Part shown: piece by piece, positions 49,275 to 59,164 of the stretch
How the letters are laid out: each line of letters begins with the position of its first letter
How positions within the stretch are numbered: the first letter of the stretch is position 1
From: Hymenolepis diminuta
Lineage: Eukaryota; Platyhelminthes; Cestoda; Cyclophyllidea; Hymenolepididae
DNA length: 64,000 nucleotides
Direction: 5' to 3'
NCBI GenBank assembly: GCA_900708905.1
Contig: CAADRB010000067.1
Location: 372,001-436,000, forward strand
The notes under the pieces: model-generated
Told to the model about the DNA's origin: nothing
Databases searched by the model: none
What the model saw: the letters and a program-made list of their open reading frames with translations, nothing else
Position numbers and translations under genes: made by a program

Positions 49275-52200
49275 CTAAAATGAGAAAGCTGTGGTAATTA
49301 ATATGTAAACTAAGTCAAAATATTCATCCAAATAAGTAGTATGCACCTGTGCAATCGATGATCATGACCAGCTGGGTAGCATTTTTCTGGAATGACCTAC
49401 GAACGTTTTCTAGCATTTCAACACAGTGCATAATAGTATCCTCAGAACGATTCTTAGTGGTATTGGCCTGAGCGAAACATGCATATAAAATGGGACGCCC
49501 GAACTTATCGTGTCCAATTTCGCGCTAAAATGAAAATAGATATAAAAAGTGTTAAAAACTTCTTAAGCGTTAAAAGCCAAAGTTTACCCTGAATAAAGCC
49601 TGTTGAGCCCTGTTAAGTTACTTCCATTTAAGCTTGTATTATCTTACTAGTTTCTTTGATATTAAAAGGCAAAATGTACTAGTTGCAAATCGCAGCTTGC
49701 ACCAGAAACACTCCTGTAAATAAAAGTCGGGAGTTTTGCAACTGGTAAATTCGGGTATATAAATTCTATCATAACGGATAGTGCGGTGCCAGTGACAACC
49801 TAGATGATGAGAAACTGTTGGTTTTGGGACCAAAATCTCAAAATTTTACAATTTGCTTACCTTTCTTCGGTAAATTCAATATTGAAATCTGAACATCCTC
49901 TTTCTAAATCGTACCTTTCACACGACCCTTTAATCTAATGATTTTAATAATAGTTCTAAATGTTGTTGACATTTGGTACGGGCAGAGATAGGGAATTCTG
50001 GGGTAGTCCTTTTGAGAAATTCACGTTTTAGCACGCCTCTTGTTGATCGTTTTCAACCAGTGCTATTGATTTTCTACATCGATGACCATTGACCTTATGA
50101 CCTCTGGCCTAGCAGACATGCAACAACTTTCTCTAATTTTCTCCTTTAATTCTCAATTTTGGCCATAAAAATAATCGTTATAGGTTAAAGTAGAAAATGG
50201 GACATAAAATTTAATTACTAAGCTGGAATGTTATCTTGTCTATTAAAATTACCTGATAACGTGTAATGGGGATAAGAAACTAAAAATACGTCTGTGATAT
50301 ACTAATATGACTTATTTTAATATGTTTAAATTTAAAAGAAACTTTTTCTGCGTTAATGAAATAGTAAACTTGGATTCAAAATAATTTCCCTTTGGCCTCT
50401 CTTCGGCCCAGGTATTCATTAATTCAACTTTGTTTTCAGAATATTCGTAGTACGGGATATCTGACGGAATCCAAAGTGTAGCTTTAATAGCCAGTAAGTG
50501 GGGAATTCCAATTTTTTCACAAAAGAAAGAGATTTTATTCATTTGTATTATCAAATTTTATCTATTTCGCAATCAGTTTTAATTCGTTCTCTCTAAGGTG
50601 GTTGCACTTCACCTATATTTATGGCTATTGAGTATCTAGTTGACTTAAGCTATCAAATACTTTACTGCCTATTTAATAAGTTTGTACAGACTTTAATGAC
50701 CTACAATGCAGTGGTAGCCGGGATTTTCATGGCAATAAGTGCAGTCAGTGGATAAAGGACGAAAAGTGCGTCTCCATTCAACAGCTTCTGTCAACATATC
50801 AACTGCATTGGACAAATTGTACTTTCTTGCGCGAAGAAAATCCGTCAAGCTGTAAATATAGTGGTATGTATTTAGTAATATTATTTTAACATAACCATTG
50901 AAATTTTTATTTAAAATGGAAATATATCACGAGGCATCGTAATATGCACAAATTAGATCTGGGTTCTTATTAATAAATTAAAGTTACATTTCAAAACTGT
51001 TATAAAGTTAATCATAATAGAGATAGCCCTGACCTAGTTACCGATATCTAAAATTGTGATTCAGCAATATGCGAAATTGGATGACGCGTGGATGATGCTA
51101 GAATGGAAGCTCGTCAGAAACATCTCGAACAGTTAAAATTGGTAATAGAAACCCTCTTAGATGTATTAAGTAGAAGCAAGTTCGTGTAATTTGCAGAAAA
51201 TCAGAATTAACAGACCTTTTGAGTGAAACAGAGACTAATATGGTCAGGATTCAATATATATTAAATATCAGGTTGCGAACATATGCTCCTAAGAGAGTTT
51301 ATATCTTTGGTGTTTGGAGGTGACTGGTCAGCAGAGTATAAAAGAGAAGTTGTTCATATCATCTTGACAATATGCAAAACATATGCTAGTTGACATTATC
51401 TCAGTCGCTTTAAAATAGCCTGCCTGACCTATGATCTGCCAATCAATTTCACCTACCTGCCTTGAAGAGATATCGCCAATGTAGAACGTAAAAGTGAATT
51501 TTTTGGATAATTTACGTTGCAGAAACTTAATTATGCGAACTGTAAGCCTTTTTTTATGCTCGAATCAGAAAGTCACAATTAATTGGAGTAGTTCGGCATT
51601 TCTAAACATCTAATCCCAAAGTATTTTTGCGATGTAAAATGTAATCACACTTGGTTCCTTTTATTGAAAGTAATGTCTCATAATAATTGAGTCAAAGTTT
51701 ATACGTTAAATGCAGGTCGATTTTAAATGTGGTCACAATTATGCTAAAATTTTAATTCCATGAAGGTATTAATCCGACAGTTCCTTTTCCAGATATATTT
51801 AAAATATCAAAAATTTAAAATTTTTATTGAACTGATGCAGTAGATAAATGCGATAGATATCGGAAGTGAGTAACTTCCAAATTTCTTCATAGCTTTCATT
51901 TTACTTAAATTCGTTAACAATTTCCCATTCAATTAAAGTCTCAAATCATTTCGAAAGGAGATCGTCATGTTAATCGTAAATTAGCAAAAGTACATTTTAT
52001 TACTTATTTGACAAGTGCTCTAGAACCATTCTATCGAAATTTATTTATGACATAGCATTGGTTGATAAATTAGCAAGAATTTCAAGCATTTAAATCTGAG
52101 ATGTTTGACAGAGTACACCTTCGAACAATTTTTCATTAAAATGATAATACATTCTAGAAAGGAAATTGATTCATTGGGAATTAGTTAAAGCATCATTTGA

Positions 52201-52445
52201 AAATTTTTTACTGCCGCTCGTTAATTTTCAGTAAAATTGGGACTTTCAGTTAAAATGAGCATAAATTTTAATAATACCTGTGTAGTTAATGAAACCTACA
52301 TCAGATCGGAAGTGAAATAATCCGGTTCCTCTGGAAGAGGTTTGCATTTTTGCTGCATAGTTTTTCGGAACTCCTTCAGCATTTGTTTGAATGCTTCTGG
52401 ATCGGTCGTCTCAATACTATCGTCATTACTTTTAACGGAAGGCAT
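48700..52445 (-). CDS. CRAL-TRIO (Sec14-like) lipid-binding protein, whole gene (4 exons)
   Basis: Exons on the minus strand: 52445-52300, 50849-50705, 49524-49347 and 49274-48700. The sum is 1044 nt, 347 residues plus TAG, with phase kept at every junction. The CRAL-TRIO N-helical part is seen in LTDFLRARKYN (50-60) and MLTEAVEWRRTF (67-78). The lipid-binding lobe follows: GHDKFGRPILYAC, an MIIDCTGM strand, then VFADYYPERLGRAVIVNYKSVF and the gate helix KTFLDPVTASKIVFL. Family members carry phosphoinositides, tocopherols or retinoids between membranes; the ligand here cannot be told. The C-terminal 130 residues are polar and end in an acidic EDDSD. Cytosolic: no signal peptide or membrane segment. 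Confidence 0.9.
49347..49524 (-). CDS. CRAL-TRIO gene exon 3
   Basis: Follows ATTTTAG. Encodes REIGHDKFGRPILYACFAQA to QLVMIIDCT, the start of the lipid-binding lobe. The donor is GTGCAT, and the glycine codon is split across a very short (72 bp) intron. Confidence 0.88.
49525..50704 (-). other. CRAL-TRIO gene intron 2
   Basis: GTAGGT to ATTTTAG on the minus strand. Contains a decayed minus-strand SINE (50000-50125); otherwise AT-rich. Confidence 0.75.
50000..50125 (-). mobile_element. tRNA-derived SINE, decayed minus-strand copy
   Basis: Read on the minus strand: GCATGTCTGCTAGGCCAGAGG, GGTCATCGATGTAG, CACTGGTTGAAAACGATCAA, CAAGAGGCGTGC, following the order of the SINE family. Confidence 0.4.
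50705..50849 (-). CDS. CRAL-TRIO gene exon 2
   Basis: Follows ATTTACAG. Encodes LTDFLRARKYNLSNAVDMLTE and EWRRTFRPLSTDCTYCHENPGYHCI. I placed the donor at GTAGGT (50704 downward), giving phase 0. The alternative GT four bases further on would break the frame into exon 3. Confidence 0.88.
50850..52299 (-). other. CRAL-TRIO gene intron 1
   Basis: GTAGGT to TTTACAG on the minus strand, 1450 bp, AT-rich, nothing recognised inside. Confidence 0.75.
52300..52445 (-). CDS. CRAL-TRIO gene exon 1 (start)
   Basis: Begins at ATG (52445-52443), preceded by an A-rich leader. Encodes a polar N-terminus (MPSVKSNDDS..., EAFKQMLKEFRKTM). Ends in phase 2 before GTAGGT; joining to 50849 gives SDLILTDFLRAR, which fits the family. 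Confidence 0.85.
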
Positions 52446-52809
52446 CCTTGATTTTTTTTAAAAACTGGAAAATGCAAAATGTAACCGCATTAGTATTATT
52501 CCGTAAACATTAGCATAAATTATCATGATCAATATATAATATTAGATGTAAGACTATATTAAGGTTAAAGTTAAATAATGAAATACAAAAGTAGTATTTA
52601 TATGTAAATGTTAGAAGAAAAGAAATTATTCTCTAATGTAATTAAATTATTTTCTGCGCTACTAAACCAACGAATTAAAATAATTTTATAGTTTCAAATT
52701 ATATATGCATTCATTTATATTATTGAGAGTTATTGAATGTAACGAATTGTCGTAGTGAAAACAGTCGAAACGCTGACAAATATTCCTTAATTGGAAGTGA
52801 TTAAGTGCA

Positions 52810-53032
52810 TGGGAGACGCAGCGATTAACATGATCGTCTACGAAGCCTGAGATCACGAGTTCGATGCTCATTTATGGAAACTCAGAGAGTGGAATGGCCA
52901 AGCACACTGGAGACTTCTAGCCAATGAAGTGGGTTGAGTGAGCTAAATATCGACAAGGGGATTTCGTGTTACAATCCCCTACCCAAGGTAAGTGCCGAAG
53001 AAAACTTACCAAAATGGGCTTGGGAACTATGG
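52810..53032 (+). mobile_element. tRNA-derived SINE, copy C
   Basis: GGGAGACGCAGCGATTAAC and CACGAGTTCGATGCTC (box B at 52859-52870), then body GAGTGGAATGGCCAAGCACA, CCCCTACCCAAGGTAAGTGC, AAACTTACCAAAATGGGCTT, as in copy B. It lies about 365 bp upstream of the CRAL-TRIO start codon, antisense to that gene. Confidence 0.7.
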
Positions 53033-53946
53033 TAAATTTCAAACTCAGTGGTCTAAGTTGCCTTACTCTCTTCCTAAATTTGCATCGACCAAATTCTTAC
53101 ATAATTTCTGTATCAATTACAGTTACTAAATTTGGAATTGATATTTTAAATTTATTATTGAATTAGATTTAATGAAGATCGTTTAAAAAATGAGAATGAA
53201 GTGTCAGTGCACATGTTTTACTTTTATGAAAATCATGATTTTTTGCTGTTATTTCTTGAGGAACATAATTTCATTAATTATTAAATTAAAAATAATAAAT
53301 GAGTTATGAGATGTGAAATAATAAGATCAGGATAAAACTACAGAATTTAAAAATTTTGTGATTACTGAAGCAAGAAAATTTGAAAATAACCTTTAGCAAA
53401 TTCTGACCATATATAAACAAATATTAAACAGAAAAACTTGTTCAAAATTCATTGTCGATTAATAAATCTCATTATCCTTACTTTCAAAGGAGGCCCGTTA
53501 TCCGATTTGTGAGAATGTTCGCACTGACCTTAAATCACACCATGGAGTTATCTCGAAACAACTCAATAAGCTAACTTGGTGCAAGCCAATCAATGCTTCT
53601 GGGTGTGAATACAGTCTCACCACATTTCGGGTACTGTATTGCACAAGCTGACAAATGACAAGTGATAGTGCATGCTATTTGTTTGACAGAGTCTTGGAAA
53701 CTAAACTCTTTCTCTCGAAATCAAAGGAGTCTGTAAAAGATCATTAAAAATTGACTTAAGGAGACCAAATGTAATCTCATAAACATGTGAGATTAGCTTA
53801 TTATATGAACAAAGTAAAATGACGAAAAAAGTTGAAGATTTATTACATAGGAAATGCAATGGATCGAAATCGGATAGTTCTACAATGCATTCAAAAATTC
53901 ATATGCATGACAAGCATGGAAACAGGTACATATGAATGCACCAATA

Positions 53947-54172
53947 NNNNNNNNNNNNNNNNNNNNNNNNNNNNNNNNNNNNNNNNNNNNNNNNNNNNNN
54001 NNNNNNNNNNNNNNNNNNNNNNNNNNNNNNNNNNNNNNNNNNNNNNNNNNNNNNNNNNNNNNNNNNNNNNNNNNNNNNNNNNNNNNNNNNNNNNNNNNNN
54101 NNNNNNNNNNNNNNNNNNNNNNNNNNNNNNNNNNNNNNNNNNNNNNNNNNNNNNNNNNNNNNNNNNNNNNNN
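53947..54172. other. assembly gap (226 N)
   Basis: Run of undetermined bases. Any frame crossing it is meaningless. Confidence 1.
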
Positions 54173-54308
54173 TTAATGTTAAACCATTAAAGTGTACTAA
54201 AACACGAAATGTCCATTTTTGAAGATGACAATTTTCCAGCCATTTTATTCAAAAATACTTAAAGATTTATGATTACATTACTGGATATAAGAAATTTTAC
54301 TATGTTAT

Positions 54309-54668
54309 GTGAATAGCATATTTGAAAAGTATATATTTAAATTAAATGTCGTATCCGTTAGTCATTTATCTAATAAAAATGACTTGTATCTTATCTATAC
54401 CTGGCTCAAGAAGCATTTCGAGTATCCCTTTCCATATTTGGTGCGTGTAAACCTTCCAGGCCCATTGTGGAAAGTGATAGCATCACGTGATATGGGTTGT
54501 GGAAAGGCATCCAGGGTCCACTCTTATGAGGAACTAGTATTCTATCAACTCTGTTTTTGTCCAAAATTAACCGGTATGGTTTGGATCCACATTGGCGGAT
54601 GTACACCGATGAATATTGATCTCACGAACTCTGATTTAGGAAACGTGTGCATGGATCGTGTTAATTAA
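54309..54668 (+). other. unrecognised open stretch beside the gap
   Basis: A 119-codon frame, GC-richer than its surroundings from about 54400 on (FPYLVRVNLPGPLWKV, MVWIHIGGCTP). The opposite strand is open too. No family recognised; probably mobile-element debris. Confidence 0.2.
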
Positions 54669-56519
54669 CCTGTCAGTTTATTTATAAAGATAGTATACAT
54701 TTTACTATCCGGATTCATGACTGTAGCTGAAAGAGAATACTTCGGGGAAAAAGTCAAGAGATATAAGATTCTGAATTTTTATTTTTTCTATTCTCAGCTT
54801 GGAAGACTACATGCTGTCGCTTCGGGAGACTCGAACTGAATTCATGTCAATGTTGAAGTTGATGAATATTTCTATTATTCTTTCAGAATGAATTTTTCGA
54901 AAATAACGTGAGTAACGCTATGAGTAACTATACTTTTTCTCATCTTTTTTAATTTTGCTCTAGATTTTTCCACGGTACGACTTTTATAGGCTGTTGTAAT
55001 GCTAGGACGTCTAGTTTCTGCTGCTATGATCTATCTGCCATTAAATATAGGTAGATTACATTTGACTCAGAATCGAAGAAACAAAACACTTCATTACTTT
55101 TAACAGGACTTTTTATTAGGAAGAATAGTGTTAAGGGGTGGGGTACTGTTTGGAGTAGATGTCTAGATATTCAGCCAGCATATACTGCATACTGACTTGG
55201 CTGGTAGGCCCAGTAAAACCACCTGGAATCTAATAGCTCATTCCGTGAAAGTGAATAGTCATTGCAGTTATGTTCCGTCGGCCTTTATCAAAATTACATT
55301 ATGATATCTAGAAAGGCAACATGTAATGGCCCTGTTATGCAAAAGCTCAAGTATATTTATTACCTGTTTATAAAGCATGTGTAAAATCCCCAGAGAGTAA
55401 GAGAAATTTAATATTAGAGTGGATTTGTCATATAATAAATAAAATTAATGACACTTTACGAAAGACCGTTCTATCCTATTTTTCAAGCGACAAAACATAA
55501 TAAATGCCAGCAATATTTTATTAATATACCAACTTACTTTGTGGGATTACTTTACGGGAATCCATTGTTCAAATAAAGATTTTAAATCACAACAGATTTA
55601 TTAAATTTGGTATAATTTTTTACAATACATTGAGTTAATGTAATTTTAGTAGTTTATTTCTTCTAATAAGATCCAAGAGGAACGCTCTAAATTTTATTAA
55701 GTTACTTATAATGCTGGGGTATTCTGAATAATTTTAATTGCATACTATAATTAAACGCTTTTCCCAGTATAATTCATCATTAAAACCAATTGGATTTCAT
55801 AATTTGCTCAAGATTTTGTTCATTCTTAATATAAATGCCACATGAGTATTCATTTCATTATTTCATGAAATCGTCACGTGAAATTGAGGTGGTACGAGAA
55901 TTAAGCGCCAAGAAGTGTAGCTCCAAATTATCATGTTTCGCCGTGATAAGTGCTTCAAACACTTATCATTAAATGAGTGGATGATAAATCTAGAAGTATT
56001 TCGGATGCAAGAATGCCTTCTCCCTCTTTTTTCCCCAAAGGAGAATTATCCGTTATCATAACATAAAAATTTCATAGCTTCTTAACAGTTTAATAAGAAT
56101 TCATTTAATAGACTGGTATTCATTTATTATCATTATTAATGTCCTAACTGACGGTAAAACAAAATAATTGCCATTTTACTTATGGGAAAGGGTAATTTTC
56201 CGATAAGGGATGATAGAAAAGGGAGAAGTTTGGTAGAAGTAACAAGCAGTACCAAAGGCTTCATTTGAATTCTGAAACGGTTAGATTGTCAGAATTTTAT
56301 TAAATGCCATGTCAGAACACTCAAATGCTCAAAATTTGACCACTGGGCTCCTAAATGAGTAAATGTCCACGAAGTTCAGTGCTTTTTAGAAGACCGTTAA
56401 AGTAAGAGGACGATGATTTATTTATTCTGGTAGCTGGAAAAAATTAATTAATAATCACAAAAATATTTCGATATTGCGGAGATGACATAGCATAGCGAAC
56501 CCAAGCAGCAGAAATCTCG

Positions 56520-56850
56520 CCAGAAAAGCCGGTTTAGGAACTTAACCAACTTAGGCTAAGAAATCACTTTAGTAAACGACAAATCTCAAAAAAATCCGGC
56601 AGTCTTTCCCAAATCAGAAGACCAAGAGTTAGGTAGAACGATTACCACAGCTGGAAATGGAAGGGAGATAAAAGGAGGAAGAAGTAGGATGAGTAACTGG
56701 GAATCGAAAGAGAGGATAAAAGCGTTAGTACTGAACGGGTGAAACTTGGGCTGTGATTAAGAGGATTTGGCAGATTTTGTATTCTTTTTTGTTGATGAGT
56801 GACCGATAGAATAACAATTGACAATCACTATAAAATAAACACTCTATCAC
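56520..56850 (+). repeat. polypurine-cored repeat, copy 5
   Basis: Purine core GGAAATGGAAGGGAGAT..., then TTTTGTTGATGAGTGACCGA and TGACAATCACTATAAAATAA, matching the 3' half of copies 1 and 2. Confidence 0.5.
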
Positions 56851-58019
56851 AACTTTTGCATTTACAATAAATAATACAGGGAACCATGTCCATTTTGATA
56901 AGATTATTAATTAGCCTTGCATCATTATTAGAAGAAACAGAAGTATTTAAATGTATGACCAAACTTTCCATCTATTTAGCCTGCCAAGAGCTCCATAGAT
57001 AGCGGGTGTTAACTCCCTCAGGAGCCCTAAAATGTTAGCTTTAAAGTGGCTTTGTGAACAGTACCCATGTAAGTAAAAAGTGAACACTCAAATTAATCAA
57101 GAATTAAAACTTAGTATGATTTTCACGATATTCCGAATTTATACTTTAATTTTACCCATCGCTTCTCCTATCTTACAAATAGGCCTATTTTGTTGTTTCT
57201 GTATTTAGACGCTTTCCCACAATTATAAATGATATATTTCTTTACTTCGCCAAGGATTATAATAGCAACAATAATCAGATAAAATTTGTAGTTATTTGCC
57301 AGTTAATGTCAAAATGTTGTTTTAGATTGAAAGCTCCACGCCACAAAGGGTCTTGAGCACTCAGAATAATTTAATTACTTATATGAAAATGAAAAGTGAG
57401 ATGTTTAGCCTGAACAGGACAATTACGATTAGACCAATTCACAGCCAGAAATTTGTGTCGCCTTTACGTATCTCAAGTCTCAAGGAGACTGAAGAATGAC
57501 TTACATTTCCAAAATTAGTCTTAAATCACATTCTTTGTTTTTCGTTCACGATTCAACCGTGATGTCTTTATATTCCCATAAATCAAATCTCTGTCTATCG
57601 TTTCTAGACGAGGTTATCAATTCTCCCTTTTTCTGTATTTGTCCCTTTTCATTTAAAAGTACACATGCTCTCATATCCTCACGCGCGTCCTTGCCCAAGT
57701 GACTCATATAAACTTTCTGCATAAATAGTTAAAGCTACTTACATACTCTTCAAGAAATTTAACAGCTTCGTATATAGAGGAAGGGAATGAATTTATTGTA
57801 GATACTTAGTAATTAAAAATTAGGTTATTGACGTATAGGAATGAGTTACACACCAGTAAGTGAATCAGTGATGCATTAAAGAATGGACAGGATAACTCAA
57901 TCGAGGTATGAAGTCATCATAATTTTTGCTACTCGCAGGGCTGGTGCTCAATGCCAATCGTGACCCTTTTTGCCATTTGAGTGCTTACATATTCTGAGAG
58001 CTATGTCTCACCTCACTTG

Positions 58020-58325
58020 AAGGATGAATTCCTATGCACTTCCTAAATTTTTATCTGTGTCATCACGATTAACTCGACCTCATAGTAGAGCTTGAAGTGC
58101 TTGGCCTTGTTATAACCTCAAGTCCCCTGTAGATAACTAACGTATGTCCTCATATGGTCCTCTTTAACAATCAAAATAAATCAATTAAGTAGTCCTTGAG
58201 TGAACTTCACCAGGGTTCAGCTTCCCCCTAGCGATGCTCGGAACCACTCCATTTTTTTTGGCTACTCTATATGAGACACGCACGACATACAGGCATACAC
58301 ACACTTGTCAATTACCGGCTCCAAT
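58020..58325 (-). repeat. dispersed repeat, - arm of the inverted pair
   Basis: The minus strand aligns with 26090-26390 (shared GCATCGCT, GGGAAGCTGAACC, TCACTCAAGGA). See that entry. Confidence 0.55.
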
Positions 58326-58943
58326 GCTTCCCTCTCATTCAGTTTACGGGTCCTTAGGTATTTTTTGCTGTTTTCTGAATATCGTGGCTCTTCATAAAAA
58401 CGGTGGCTCTAGGAGAAGGAGGACAGAGAAGTAGAAGATGAAAAAGAGAATGAGGGGAGAGGAGAGGAGTGGAAAAAATAATCGACACCATTTTGATGAT
58501 ACAGTATTGAATAAATGAAATGAAACAAAATTCAATTTAGCAGTTGGTTGGGTGTTTACTGGATTATAACTTTTTCCATATGTTCATACTGATTAAACCA
58601 TTTTCCCATTTGCAGAATATGCATGTGATTTTATCCAACACAAATTCATTGAATCTAATTATTAGTGAGCTAACGAAATACAAGAATCAAGAAGTACCAC
58701 TGAGCAAATGAAATTGTGTAAACAGAAAGCGGCAGGGGCTTTTCTGCCTTCGATCGCCTTCGCTTTACTTCTACAATCCTGTCCTTCTACTCTTTAGAGG
58801 AGAAAGCTGATGACAATAATAGCAGACGTCGCGTGTTCGTCTCCTATCCTTGATCAGTAAAAGTTCACCACCGATCTATCTGTTCGTTTCCACAGTAGTT
58901 CTTTTACTATCAGCGCCATTTGTGATTAGGTTACCTGCCGACT

Positions 58944-58966
58944 GAACCGTTGATGTACAACGGTTC
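58944..58966. repeat. perfect 9-bp stem hairpin
   Basis: GAACCGTTG, loop ATGTA, CAACGGTTC. It begins 46 nt after the proposed stop of the BLTP2-like gene, so on that transcript it would lie in the 3' untranslated region. Confidence 0.6.
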
Positions 58967-59011
58967 CGCCGAGAATGAAAGAAGATCAGCGTTCTTCAAC
59001 GGAAGGAATGG

Positions 59012-59164
59012 CTACAGGCGTTGACGTTTGATGTCCAAGTGAATAAATAAAACAGCAACGCCACCACCACTCTCCGACTGCCAGCACGACTTTTCCGCTT
59101 CTTTGATCGGCAGCATTACTTGTCCCTCATTTGAATTTCGCCTCAGTGGATTTCTTTTTATTTC
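59012..59164 (-). CDS. tentative last exon of the BLTP2-like gene
   Basis: After TATTACTCTGCAG the phase-0 frame runs 50 codons to a TAG (EIKRNPLRRNSNEG, KEAEKSCWQS, VAVLFIHLDIKRQRL) in locally GC-richer DNA. Its phase fits the donor at 61881. No family match is known to me, so it may be a species-specific C-terminus, a separate gene fragment or chance. Confidence 0.4.
   Translation of the reverse strand, partial: EIKRNPLRRNSNEGQVMLPIKEAEKSCWQSESGGGVAVLFIHLDIKRQRL

Larger units (their letters stand above)
52446..59011. other. intergenic region between the CRAL-TRIO and BLTP2-like genes
   Basis: Holds a SINE (52810-53032), the assembly gap (53947-54172), an open GC-richer stretch of unknown origin (54309-54668), a polypurine repeat (56520-56850) and the minus arm of a dispersed repeat (58020-58325). 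The CRAL-TRIO promoter should lie just above 52445. No gene seen. Confidence 0.6.

Noticed and set aside
53832..54222. Frames running through the N run
   Set aside because: They are artefacts of undetermined bases.
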